This document shows positions 1-5,238 of a stretch of 14,775 nucleotides of DNA, piece by piece. A model generated the notes under the pieces. It did not search any database. It had not been told where the DNA came from and was given only the letters and a program-made list of their open reading frames with translations. The DNA is from Lutibacter sp. (lineage in GTDB: Bacteria; Bacteroidota; Bacteroidia; Flavobacteriales; Flavobacteriaceae). How positions within the stretch are numbered: the stretch's first letter is position 1; every line of letters starts with the position of its first letter. The stretch spans positions 1-14,775 of the forward strand of contig JASMME010000010.1 in NCBI GenBank assembly GCA_030748365.1, in the 5' to 3' direction. Position numbers and translations under genes: made by a program.

Positions 1-347
1 TGGGAGAGAAATTAGCAGCAAGGATTGTAAAGTACAGGGCTAAATTGCAGGGTTTTAGCCTGGATGAACAGCTTTTAGAGGTCTGGTACCTCGATCCAAA
101 GCTAGCGACCCGCATCCTTCGGTATTTTAAGGTAAAACAAGCCCCGGTCATTGATAAAATAAATGTCAATGAAGCCAGTTTCAAAGAATTGTTGGCGGTG
201 GTATATATCGATTATAAACTCACGAAAAAAATACTGGAATACCGGGAAGAAGTAGCTGAGATCCAGTCCCTTGAAGCTTTGAAGAAAATTAAGGGATTTC
301 CCCGAGATAAGTTTGACAGAATTGCCCTATATTTGGAGGCAAAATAG
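1..347 (+). CDS. Helix-hairpin-helix (ComEA-like) protein, 3' end only
   Basis: The reading frame is already open at the left edge (first full codon at 3) and stops at TAG 345-347, leaving the last 114 residues; the true start lies outside the window. The visible part begins with GEKLAARIVKYRAK, the back half of a helix-hairpin-helix unit. A linker follows (LLEVWYLDPKLATRILRYF), then a final ComEA-type unit: INVNEAS, then LTKKILEYREE, then LEALKKIKGFPRDKFDRI. In ComEA these units bind DNA non-specifically during uptake. In flavobacteria such proteins are common and their role is mostly untested. The hairpin turn normally reading GIG is YID in the last unit, so DNA binding there may be weak. 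No signal or membrane segment can be judged without the N-terminus. The next gene starts 28 bp downstream on the same strand. Confidence 0.8.
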   Translation, partial: GEKLAARIVKYRAKLQGFSLDEQLLEVWYLDPKLATRILRYFKVKQAPVIDKINVNEASFKELLAVVYIDYKLTKKILEYREEVAEIQSLEALKKIKGFPRDKFDRIALYLEAK

Positions 348-375
348 ATAGTACGAATCAAGTAACAACGCTTAG

Positions 376-1554
376 ATGAACAGTTCTTATTTTACAGAAG
401 AGCACGAGATATTCAGGCAGAGCCTTCGGGCTTTTTTGCAAAAGGAAGTCGTACCCCACATTGATAGCTGGGAAGCGTCGGGCTGTATTGACCGGGCTGT
501 TTTCAAAAAGTTTGGAGAGATGGGTTACTTTGGTCTACAGTACCCGGAGGCCTATGGAGGTATGAATCTGGACCTTTTTTATTCTGTGGTATTTCTAGAG
601 GAATTGCAAAGAATCAATTCAGGAGGTTTTGCTGCGGCCATGTGGGCCCATGCCTATTTGTCACTGGTGCACCTCGAAAAAGAGGGAAGTAAGGAGATTA
701 AGGAGGCCTATCTTGTACCGGGTATACAGGGAACCAAGGTCGGTTGTCTCTGTGTGACAGAACCTTTTGCAGGATCGGATGTGGCTGGTATGCGAACCAC
801 TGCCACCAGGAAAGGGAATAATTATGTTCTGAATGGTTCCAAAACCTTTATAACCAATGGGGTATACGCTGATTACCTGATTGTTGCCGCCAAAAACCAT
901 CCAGTAACTGATGACGCGGGCATCAGCCTGTTTGTGCTCGACCGCACCATGCCCGGGATTACCGCATCCCCCCTGAAAAAATTAGGCTGGAAGGCCTCTG
1001 ATACCGCTGAGATTGCCTTTGATAATGTAGTGGTACCTGCCGGCAACTTATTGGGAACAGAAGGCGATGGTTTTGGGTATATACTCCAACATTTTTCCCT
1101 GGAAAGAATGGTCATGGGCGTCAACGCACATGCCAGGGCTGCCTATGCCCTTGAATACACCCTTCAATACATGTCTGAAAGAAAAGCTTTTGGAAAAACA
1201 ATTGATCGCTTCCAGGCACTGCGTCACAAGGTTGCCGATCTGGCCAGTGAACTCGAGATGTGCAAAGCCTTCAATTACAATATCGTTCAAAGGATGGACA
1301 AAGGGGAGTACTTGGTCAAGGAAGCGAGTATGTCCAAACTGATGTCTACGAAGATTGCTGATAAGATAATCAATGAATGCTTGCAGTTATTGGGTGGTTA
1401 TGGCTATATGGAAGATTATCCACTTGCACGTATGTTTAGAGACAGCAGACTGGGACCTATTGGCGGTGGCACCTCTGAGATTCTCAGGGAGATCATCGCG
1501 AAGATACTGATTGATAATAAAACCTATAAACCCAAAGGTTTGAAAGACTCATAA
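376..1554 (+). CDS. Acyl-CoA dehydrogenase family flavoprotein
   Basis: A 392-residue protein, the normal length for a soluble FAD-dependent acyl-CoA dehydrogenase, which forms the alpha-beta double bond of an acyl-CoA and passes electrons to ETF. Both family signatures are visible: CVTEPFAGSDVAG (126-138, contacts FAD and substrate) and QLLGGYGYMEDYPLARMFRD (337-356, C-terminal helical domain). The stretch SERKAFGK (267-274) is also typical. In short- and medium-chain enzymes the catalytic base is a Glu just before GTS near the C-terminus. Here that position is Gly (IGGGTSEI, 362-369). A Glu sits instead in SLERM (E243), the helix where isovaleryl-CoA and long-chain dehydrogenases carry their base. 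It is therefore probably active, with a branched or long-chain-like active site. The substrate cannot be read from sequence. The ATG at 376 has no Shine-Dalgarno sequence, as usual here. It may be co-transcribed with the upstream gene. Confidence 0.9.
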   Translation: MNSSYFTEEHEIFRQSLRAFLQKEVVPHIDSWEASGCIDRAVFKKFGEMGYFGLQYPEAYGGMNLDLFYSVVFLEELQRINSGGFAAAMWAHAYLSLVHLEKEGSKEIKEAYLVPGIQGTKVGCLCVTEPFAGSDVAGMRTTATRKGNNYVLNGSKTFITNGVYADYLIVAAKNHPVTDDAGISLFVLDRTMPGITASPLKKLGWKASDTAEIAFDNVVVPAGNLLGTEGDGFGYILQHFSLERMVMGVNAHARAAYALEYTLQYMSERKAFGKTIDRFQALRHKVADLASELEMCKAFNYNIVQRMDKGEYLVKEASMSKLMSTKIADKIINECLQLLGGYGYMEDYPLARMFRDSRLGPIGGGTSEILREIIAKILIDNKTYKPKGLKDS

Positions 1555-1606
1555 AGCTGGAACTTCCCTTACCGCCCTTCGTTTCTAATAAAATTCTTTC
1601 CTGCAC

Positions 1607-1636
1607 TTGTGCGTCCGAAAAATAGTGGTACATTTG
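1607..1636 (+). promoter_or_regulatory. Promoter of rpsU (Bacteroidota type)
   Basis: TTG at 1607-1609 and TACATTTG at 1629-1636 are separated by 19 bp. This fits the Bacteroidota sigma-A pattern of TTG/TTTG, about 20 bp, then TAnnTTTG. By that pattern transcription would start near 1640, giving a leader of about 46 nt before the rpsU ATG. The bases after the -7 box (CACTCC) closely resemble those after the tRNA operon promoter. Confidence 0.75.
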
Positions 1637-1668
1637 CACTCCAAATAACCATTAAAAGAGATATGTTG

Positions 1669-1678
1669 AAAGGAGGTG
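1669..1678 (+). promoter_or_regulatory. Strong Shine-Dalgarno sequence of rpsU
   Basis: AAAGGAGGTG is complementary over ten bases to the usual 16S rRNA 3' end (CACCTCCTTT) and lies 7 nt before the ATG at 1686. No other gene start in this window has such a site. In Flavobacterium johnsoniae the anti-Shine-Dalgarno is masked on the ribosome by bS21 with bS18 and bS6, and ribosomes lacking bS21 regain Shine-Dalgarno recognition. This site therefore probably makes rpsU translation respond to bS21 shortage. Confidence 0.85.
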
Positions 1679-1685
1679 CAACACT

Positions 1686-1883
1686 ATGTTAATCATACCA
1701 GTTAAGGACGGAGAGAATATTGACAGGGCCCTGAAACGCTATAAGCGAAAGTTTGACAGGACCAAGACCATGAGAAACCTACGTTCGCGTAAGCAGTTCG
1801 TAAAGCCATCTGTATCTAGAAGAGCACAGGTGATCAAGGCAAAATACATTCAGCAGATTAGAACTGCAGAAGAGCAGGGTTAG
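1686..1883 (+). CDS. rpsU: 30S ribosomal protein bS21
   Basis: A 65-residue, strongly basic protein with the bS21 pattern: IPVKDGENIDRALKRYKRKFDRT at the N-terminus, then an Arg/Lys-rich helix. bS21 sits on the 30S platform near the 16S 3' end. In flavobacterial ribosomes its C-terminal part helps hold the anti-Shine-Dalgarno sequence in a pocket, which explains why most mRNAs in the group lack that signal. A tyrosine at residue 54 (KAKYIQQ) matches the position I recall as stacking on the anti-Shine-Dalgarno in F. johnsoniae. The ATG is chosen because of the Shine-Dalgarno site just before it. The gene has its own promoter and a hairpin terminator downstream, so it is probably a monocistronic unit with translational autoregulation. 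Confidence 0.95.
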   Translation: MLIIPVKDGENIDRALKRYKRKFDRTKTMRNLRSRKQFVKPSVSRRAQVIKAKYIQQIRTAEEQG

Positions 1884-1902
1884 AAAATACCCAAAACGAT
1901 CC

Positions 1903-1958
1903 AAACCGTTGGTAATTGCAAAGAACAATGCGTATCTTTGTGTACCAACGGTTTTTTT
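1903..1958 (+). terminator. rpsU terminator hairpin ending at the xerC start codon
   Basis: AAACCGTTGGTA (1903-1914) and TACCAACGGTTT (1943-1954) form a perfect 12-bp inverted repeat around a 28-nt loop. Seven T follow at 1952-1958, directly before the ATG at 1959. This has the form of an intrinsic terminator for rpsU, 20 bp after its stop codon. The loop is longer than usual, but CAAAG (1919-1923) and CTTTG (1936-1940) can pair inside it. The -7 box of the xerC promoter lies in the loop. Confidence 0.65.
1909..1940 (+). promoter_or_regulatory. Promoter of xerC, inside the rpsU terminator hairpin
   Basis: TTG at 1909-1911 (in the left arm of the hairpin) and TATCTTTG at 1933-1940 (in the loop) are separated by 21 bp, matching the Bacteroidota promoter. 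The predicted start near 1944 leaves a leader of only about 15 nt made of the right arm and T-run. Transcripts from this promoter lack the left arm and cannot form the terminator. Confidence 0.65.
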
Positions 1959-2846
1959 ATGCCCATTACATCCTTTCTCAACTATATATCCCAGGAAAAG
2001 AAGTACGCTTCCCATACCGTGTTGGCTTATAAGAATGACCTGAATTCCTTCAGTCGTTTTTGTGTCAGCGAATTTGACTTGTCCGATATTGAAGGGGTCT
2101 CTTATGGGCAGATTAGACATTGGGTCGTCTCCATGGTACATAGCGGTATTTCCAACCGAACAATCAACCGAAAGATTTCTTCTTTACGATCGTACTATAA
2201 ATTCCTTCAAAAAATTGAATGTATCAAGCAAAGCCCTTTGCTACACCACCATCCTTTAAAGGTTGCCAAAAAGGTGCAGATACCCTTTTCTGACAAGGAA
2301 ATGAAGGCTGTTTTTGAGCTGATGGATACAGACAGTGGTTTTGATGCAATCCGAAACAAGCTGATCGTAGAACTCCTGTATTCGACCGGTCTGAGAAGAA
2401 GTGAACTGATCAATATCAAACTCAGCCAAGTTGACCTGGCCAACGAAACGATCAAGGTGCTCGGTAAAAGGAATAAGGAAAGGTATCTTCCTTTGCTAAA
2501 GCCAGTGCAACATACCATAGGCAAGTACTTAAAATTACGTGCTGGTCTGCCTGTCTGTGCTCCCAACTTGTTGCTCACTAAAAAAGGTAAAAAAATTTAC
2601 GAAACACTTGTTTATAGAGTTGTAAATACCTATTTTAGTAGGGTGTCCTCCAAAGTGAAAAAGAGCCCTCATATTATCAGGCATTCCTTTGCGACCCATC
2701 TCTTGAATGAAGGGGCTGACCTTAATGCTGTCAAAGCCTTACTAGGTCATGCCAGCCTGGCATCTACCCAGGTGTATACCCATAGCAGTATGGGTACATT
2801 GAAAGAAGTATATAACCGAGCTCATCCGAGGAGTTCTAAAAAATAA
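1959..2846 (+). CDS. xerC: Tyrosine recombinase, XerC type
   Basis: From the ATG at 1959 the protein has 295 residues, typical for XerC/XerD, which resolve chromosome dimers at dif with FtsK. The N-terminal SAM-like core-binding domain (about 1-85) contains SHTVLAYKNDL and NRKISSLRSYYKFL. The catalytic domain has all expected residues: R146 in TGLRRSEL, K170 in GKRNKER, H238 and R241 in HIIRH, H264 in LLGHASLASTQ, and nucleophile Y273 in VYTH. The frame is open further upstream to a TTG at 1938, but that codon is part of the promoter -7 box, so the ATG is preferred. The setting (rpsU upstream, hpf downstream, no att-like repeats or phage genes) indicates a housekeeping Xer protein and not an integron or phage integrase. 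XerC versus XerD is judged from context and is less certain. Confidence 0.88.
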   Translation: MPITSFLNYISQEKKYASHTVLAYKNDLNSFSRFCVSEFDLSDIEGVSYGQIRHWVVSMVHSGISNRTINRKISSLRSYYKFLQKIECIKQSPLLHHHPLKVAKKVQIPFSDKEMKAVFELMDTDSGFDAIRNKLIVELLYSTGLRRSELINIKLSQVDLANETIKVLGKRNKERYLPLLKPVQHTIGKYLKLRAGLPVCAPNLLLTKKGKKIYETLVYRVVNTYFSRVSSKVKKSPHIIRHSFATHLLNEGADLNAVKALLGHASLASTQVYTHSSMGTLKEVYNRAHPRSSKK

Positions 2847-2848
2847 AT

Positions 2849-3151
2849 ATGATGAAAGTAATTGTTCAGTCTGTCAATTTTAAAGCAGACAAAAGCCTTG
2901 TTGAATTTATTCAGAAAAAAGTGAGTCAAATGGAGAAGTATTACGATAAAATTGTCGGTGCAGAAGTGTTTTTGAAGGTGCAACGGACCCGTGAAAAAGA
3001 GAACAAGGAAATAGAGGTGAAATTGGCTGTTCCGGGCAATGATTTCCTCGTCGGCAAACAGTGTAAAACATTCGAGGAAGGCGTTGTGTTGTCGGTGGAT
3101 TCACTGAAACGTCAGCTGGTCAAAAAAAAGGAAAAAGCAAGCGCACGGTAA
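2849..3151 (+). CDS. raiA: Short ribosome hibernation-promoting factor (HPF/RaiA family)
   Basis: A 100-residue protein of the S30AE/HPF-RaiA family: MKVIVQSVNFKADKSLVEFIQKKV at the N-terminus, then FLKVQRTREKENKEIEVKLAVPG and a basic tail (LKRQLVKKKEKASAR). Proteins of this family bind the decoding region of the 30S in the mRNA/tRNA path and silence ribosomes when growth stops. The length is that of the short form (compare E. coli HPF, 95 residues), without the C-terminal dimerisation domain of long HPF. It begins 2 bp after the xerC stop, so the two are almost certainly co-transcribed. Two adjacent ATG codons (2849 and 2852) are possible starts. The second gives MKVIVQS, equally compatible with the family. 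Confidence 0.9.
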   Translation: MMKVIVQSVNFKADKSLVEFIQKKVSQMEKYYDKIVGAEVFLKVQRTREKENKEIEVKLAVPGNDFLVGKQCKTFEEGVVLSVDSLKRQLVKKKEKASAR

Positions 3152-3163
3152 AAAATAAAAAAT

Positions 3164-3182
3164 ACCTTTAAAAGGTTTGTTT
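3164..3182 (+). terminator. Possible weak terminator after the HPF gene
   Basis: ACCTTT-A-AAAGGT (3164-3176) is a short perfect inverted repeat followed by TTTGTTT. The stem is A/T-rich and the realistic loop leaves about five base pairs, so termination would be weak. The T-run overlaps the TTTG of the tRNA operon promoter. Confidence 0.3.
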
Positions 3183-3207
3183 AAAAATAAAAACTTTAAT
3201 ACATTTG
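3176..3207 (+). promoter_or_regulatory. Promoter of the tRNA-tuf operon
   Basis: TTTG at 3176-3179 and TACATTTG at 3200-3207 are separated by 20 bp, a near-ideal Bacteroidota vegetative promoter. The -7 box and following bases (TACATTTGCAGTCC) match the rpsU promoter at 13 of 14 positions. The predicted start is near 3211, about 37 nt before the first tRNA. A tRNA and EF-Tu operon would need such a strong promoter. Confidence 0.8.
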
Positions 3208-3208
3208 C

Positions 3209-3230
3209 AGTCCGTTAGAAATAGCGGACT
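3209..3230 (+). promoter_or_regulatory. Hairpin with GAAA tetraloop at the 5' end of the tRNA-tuf transcript
   Basis: AGTCCGTTA (3209-3217) pairs with TAGCGGACT (3222-3230), with one G-T pair, around the loop GAAA (3218-3221). The stem covers the predicted transcription start, so the primary transcript would begin with most of this hairpin, followed by TCTTTTG. It could protect the 5' end, slow early elongation or act at the DNA level. Its function is not known from sequence. Confidence 0.5.
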
Positions 3231-3247
3231 TCTTTTGTGGAGTTTAG

Positions 3248-3321
3248 GCCGATATAGCTCAGCTGGCTAGAGCAGCTGATTTGTAATCAGCAGGTCGTGG
3301 GTTCGAGTCCCTCTATCGGCT
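3248..3321 (+). tRNA. tRNA-Thr (anticodon TGT)
   Basis: A full cloverleaf of 74 nt. The acceptor stem GCCGATA pairs with TATCGGC. The D-stem is GCTC/GAGC, and the anticodon stem GCTGA/TCAGC encloses TTTGTAA. The T-loop is TTCGAGT. The anticodon is at 3282-3284 and the discriminator base is T. CCA is not encoded. It is the first gene of the tRNA-tuf operon. Confidence 0.96.
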
Positions 3322-3341
3322 CGGTTCTTTGAAACGTATAT

Positions 3342-3424
<83 letters not shown>

Positions 3425-3480
3425 CATTGACAGGTCACAGGTAGGTGTTAAGCGCTTGCCGGTGCAGGTAAAGAAATATT

Positions 3481-3553
3481 GCGGGAGTAGCTCAGTTGGT
3501 AGAGCTTCAGCCTTCCAAGCTGATTGTCGCCGGTTCGAGCCCGGTCTCCCGCT
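3481..3553 (+). tRNA. tRNA-Gly (anticodon TCC)
   Basis: A 73-nt cloverleaf. The acceptor stem GCGGGAG pairs with CTCCCGC. The anticodon stem TCAGC/GCTGA encloses CTTCCAA, with the anticodon at 3514-3516. The T-loop is TTCGAGC and the T-stem has one G-T pair. The discriminator is T and no CCA is encoded. The 56-bp spacer after tRNA-Tyr is the longest between tRNAs in this cluster, and I see no promoter in it. Confidence 0.96.
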
Positions 3554-3561
3554 CTTTTTAG

Positions 3562-3633
3562 GCCGGTGTAGCTCAGGGGTAGAGCGTTTCCTTGGTAAGG
3601 AAGAGGTCACGGGTTCAAATCCCGTCATTGGCT
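3562..3633 (+). tRNA. tRNA-Thr (anticodon GGT)
   Basis: A 72-nt cloverleaf. The acceptor stem GCCGGTG pairs with CATTGGC, with two G-T pairs. The D-stem is GCTC/GAGC. The anticodon stem TTTCC/GGAAG encloses TTGGTAA, with the anticodon at 3594-3596. The T-stem CGGG/CCCG encloses TTCAAAT. The discriminator is T and no CCA is encoded. It precedes tuf by 65 bp of A/T-rich leader, the same neighbour order as thrT-tufB in E. coli. Confidence 0.95.
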
Positions 3634-3698
3634 CAATTAGTATAGAATTAAATGTAACACTATATATAACTAAGATTTAAAAATTAAAATTTAATAAC

Positions 3699-4886
3699 AT
3701 GGCAAAAGAAACCTTTGATCGTTCCAAACCCCATTTGAACATTGGTACTATTGGACACGTTGACCACGGTAAAACTACCCTAACAGCTGCTATTACAGTT
3801 GTATTGGCAGATAAGGGTCTGTCTGAAGTAAAAGACTTCGACCAAATTGACAATGCCCCTGAAGAGAAGGAAAGAGGTATTACTATCAACACTGCACACG
3901 TTGAATACCAAACGGCAAATCGTCACTACGCACACGTTGACTGTCCAGGTCACGCGGATTATGTAAAGAACATGGTAACAGGTGCTGCCCAGATGGACGG
4001 TGCTATCATCGTGGTAGCTGCTACTGATGGTCCTATGCCCCAAACTAGGGAGCACATTCTATTGGGAAGACAGGTAGGTATTCCAAGATTGGTCGTATTC
4101 ATGAACAAAGTGGATATGGTTGATGATGAAGAGTTGCTAGAGCTTGTTGAAATGGAAATCAGAGACCTATTGTCTTTCTATGACTATGATGGTGATAACA
4201 CACCTGTAGTTCAAGGTTCTGCCTTGGGTGGTCTTAACAAAGAGCCTAAGTGGGTAGAGAAAATCATGGAACTGATGGATGCTGTTGATACTTGGATTGA
4301 GCTACCTAAGCGTGATGTAGAGAAGGATTTCCTAATGCCTATTGAAGATGTATTCTCAATTACAGGTCGTGGTACTGTTGCCACCGGTCGTATTGAAACA
4401 GGTGTTGCCAATACGGGTGACGCTGTAGACATCATCGGTATGGGTGCAGAAAAACTAACATCTACCATTACTGGAGTTGAGATGTTCCGTAAGATCCTTG
4501 ACAGAGGAGAAGCCGGTGACAACGTTGGAATTCTATTGAGAGGTATCGACAAGGATGAGATCAAAAGAGGTATGGTAATCTGTAAGCCTGGTTCTGTAAC
4601 GCCCCATGCTAAATTCAAAGCAGAGGTTTATATCCTTAAAAAAGAAGAAGGAGGCCGTCATACGCCATTCCACAACAATTACCGTCCACAATTCTACGTT
4701 AGAACAACGGATGTAACAGGTACCATCAACCTGCCAAGCGGTGTTGAGATGGTGATGCCTGGTGATAACCTTACCATTACTGTAGATCTACACCAGCCAA
4801 TTGCATTGAGTGTTGGTTTGCGTTTCGCTATCCGTGAGGGTGGTAGAACAGTAGGTGCAGGTCAGGTAACAGAAATGCTAGACTAA
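3699..4886 (+). CDS. tuf: Translation elongation factor EF-Tu
   Basis: A 395-residue GTPase that delivers aminoacyl-tRNA to the ribosomal A site. The G-domain motifs are complete: GHVDHGKT (19-26, P-loop), RGITI (59-63, switch I with the Mg-binding Thr), DCPGH (81-85, with catalytic His85), NKVD (136-139, guanine specificity) and SAL (174-176). Domains 2 and 3 follow, ending in [15 protein letters not shown], the usual C-terminus. Length and sequence are normal for a functional copy. It is the last gene of the operon begun by four tRNAs, so the factor and several of its cargo RNAs share one transcript. The ATG at 3699 follows an unstructured A/T-rich leader without a Shine-Dalgarno sequence, as expected for highly expressed Bacteroidota genes. 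A terminator hairpin follows the stop codon. Confidence 0.98.
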   Translation: MAKETFDRSKPHLNIGTIGHVDHGKTTLTAAITVVLADKGLSEVKDFDQIDNAPEEKERGITINTAHVEYQTANRHYAHVDCPGHADYVKNMVTGAAQMDGAIIVVAATDGPMPQTREHILLGRQVGIPRLVVFMNKVDMVDDEELLELVEMEIRDLLSFYDYDGDNTPVVQGSALGGLNKEPKWVEKIMELMDAVDTWIELPKRDVEKDFLMPIEDVFSITGRGTVATGRIETGVANTGDAVDIIGMGAEKLTSTITGVEMFRKILDRGEAGDNVGILLRGIDKDEIKRGMVICKPGSVTPHAKFKAEVYILKKEEGGRHTPFHNNYRPQFYVRTTDVTGTINLPSGVEMVMPGDNLTITVDLHQPIALSVGLRFAIREGGRTVGAGQVTEMLD

Positions 4887-4916
4887 ACAGCACACCTTAG
4901 ATATCACTTAAAGTAC

Positions 4917-4948
4917 AGGTGCTTCTTTTTGGGGAAGCACCTTTCTTT
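4917..4948 (+). terminator. Intrinsic terminator after tuf
   Basis: AGGTGCTTC (4917-4925) pairs perfectly with GAAGCACCT (4934-4942) around an 8-nt loop, followed by TTTCTTT to 4948. It lies 30 bp after the tuf stop, and its T-run touches the first base of tRNA-Trp. No TAnnTTTG promoter is visible between it and secE, so some readthrough is probably needed for the downstream genes. Confidence 0.75.
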
Positions 4949-5021
4949 ACGGGTGTAGCTCAGTTGGTAGAGCACTGGTCTCCAAAACCAGGTGTCGGGA
5001 GTTCGAGTCTCTCCACCCGTG
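4949..5021 (+). tRNA. tRNA-Trp (anticodon CCA)
   Basis: A 73-nt cloverleaf. The acceptor stem ACGGGTG pairs with CACCCGT. The anticodon stem CTGGT/ACCAG encloses CTCCAAA, with the anticodon at 4982-4984. The T-loop is TTCGAGT. The discriminator is G at 5021, and the next three bases (5022-5024) read CCA. It is the only tRNA here followed by an apparent encoded CCA end. A tRNA-Trp directly before secE-nusG is a common arrangement in bacteria. Confidence 0.96.
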
Positions 5022-5037
5022 CCAAATAGACAACAGA

Positions 5038-5226
5038 ATGAATTTTATAACGTATATAAGAGACTCTTTTGAAGAGTTGCGCAACAAAGTTTCATGGATT
5101 TCCTGGCAGGAGGTTCAGAAGTCGACGGTTGTCGTGGCTATTTTTACAGTGATATTTGCCTTGGCAGTTTTTTTGGTTGATAAGTTCTTCCAATCAGGTC
5201 TGACCAAGTACTTCGAACTATTTTAA
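5038..5226 (+). CDS. secE: Preprotein translocase subunit SecE
   Basis: A 62-residue protein of the short, single-span SecE type. A cytoplasmic amphipathic stretch (YIRDSFEELRNKVSW, about 6-20) leads through EVQKST into one hydrophobic segment (VVVAIFTVIFALAVFLV, about 31-47). SecE clamps the two halves of SecY in the inner-membrane translocon and is essential. The usual Trp-Pro before the membrane helix is Trp-Ile here (VSWISWQEV). The position between tRNA-Trp and nusG is the standard secE location. The start ATG is 14 bp after the CCA end of tRNA-Trp. No Shine-Dalgarno sequence is present. Confidence 0.93.
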   Translation: MNFITYIRDSFEELRNKVSWISWQEVQKSTVVVAIFTVIFALAVFLVDKFFQSGLTKYFELF

Positions 5227-5238
5227 TAAACGTTTGTT

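Noticed and set aside
1938..1958. Seven extra N-terminal codons of the recombinase from TTG 1938
   Set aside because: The TTG is part of the TATCTTTG promoter box and lies before the predicted transcription start. The ATG at 1959 fits the XerC N-terminus.
1959..2846. Recombinase as sign of a mobile element
   Set aside because: No direct repeats, no phage or cargo genes, no composition break; the tRNA genes downstream are intact and not flanked by duplicated ends. It fits a housekeeping Xer protein.
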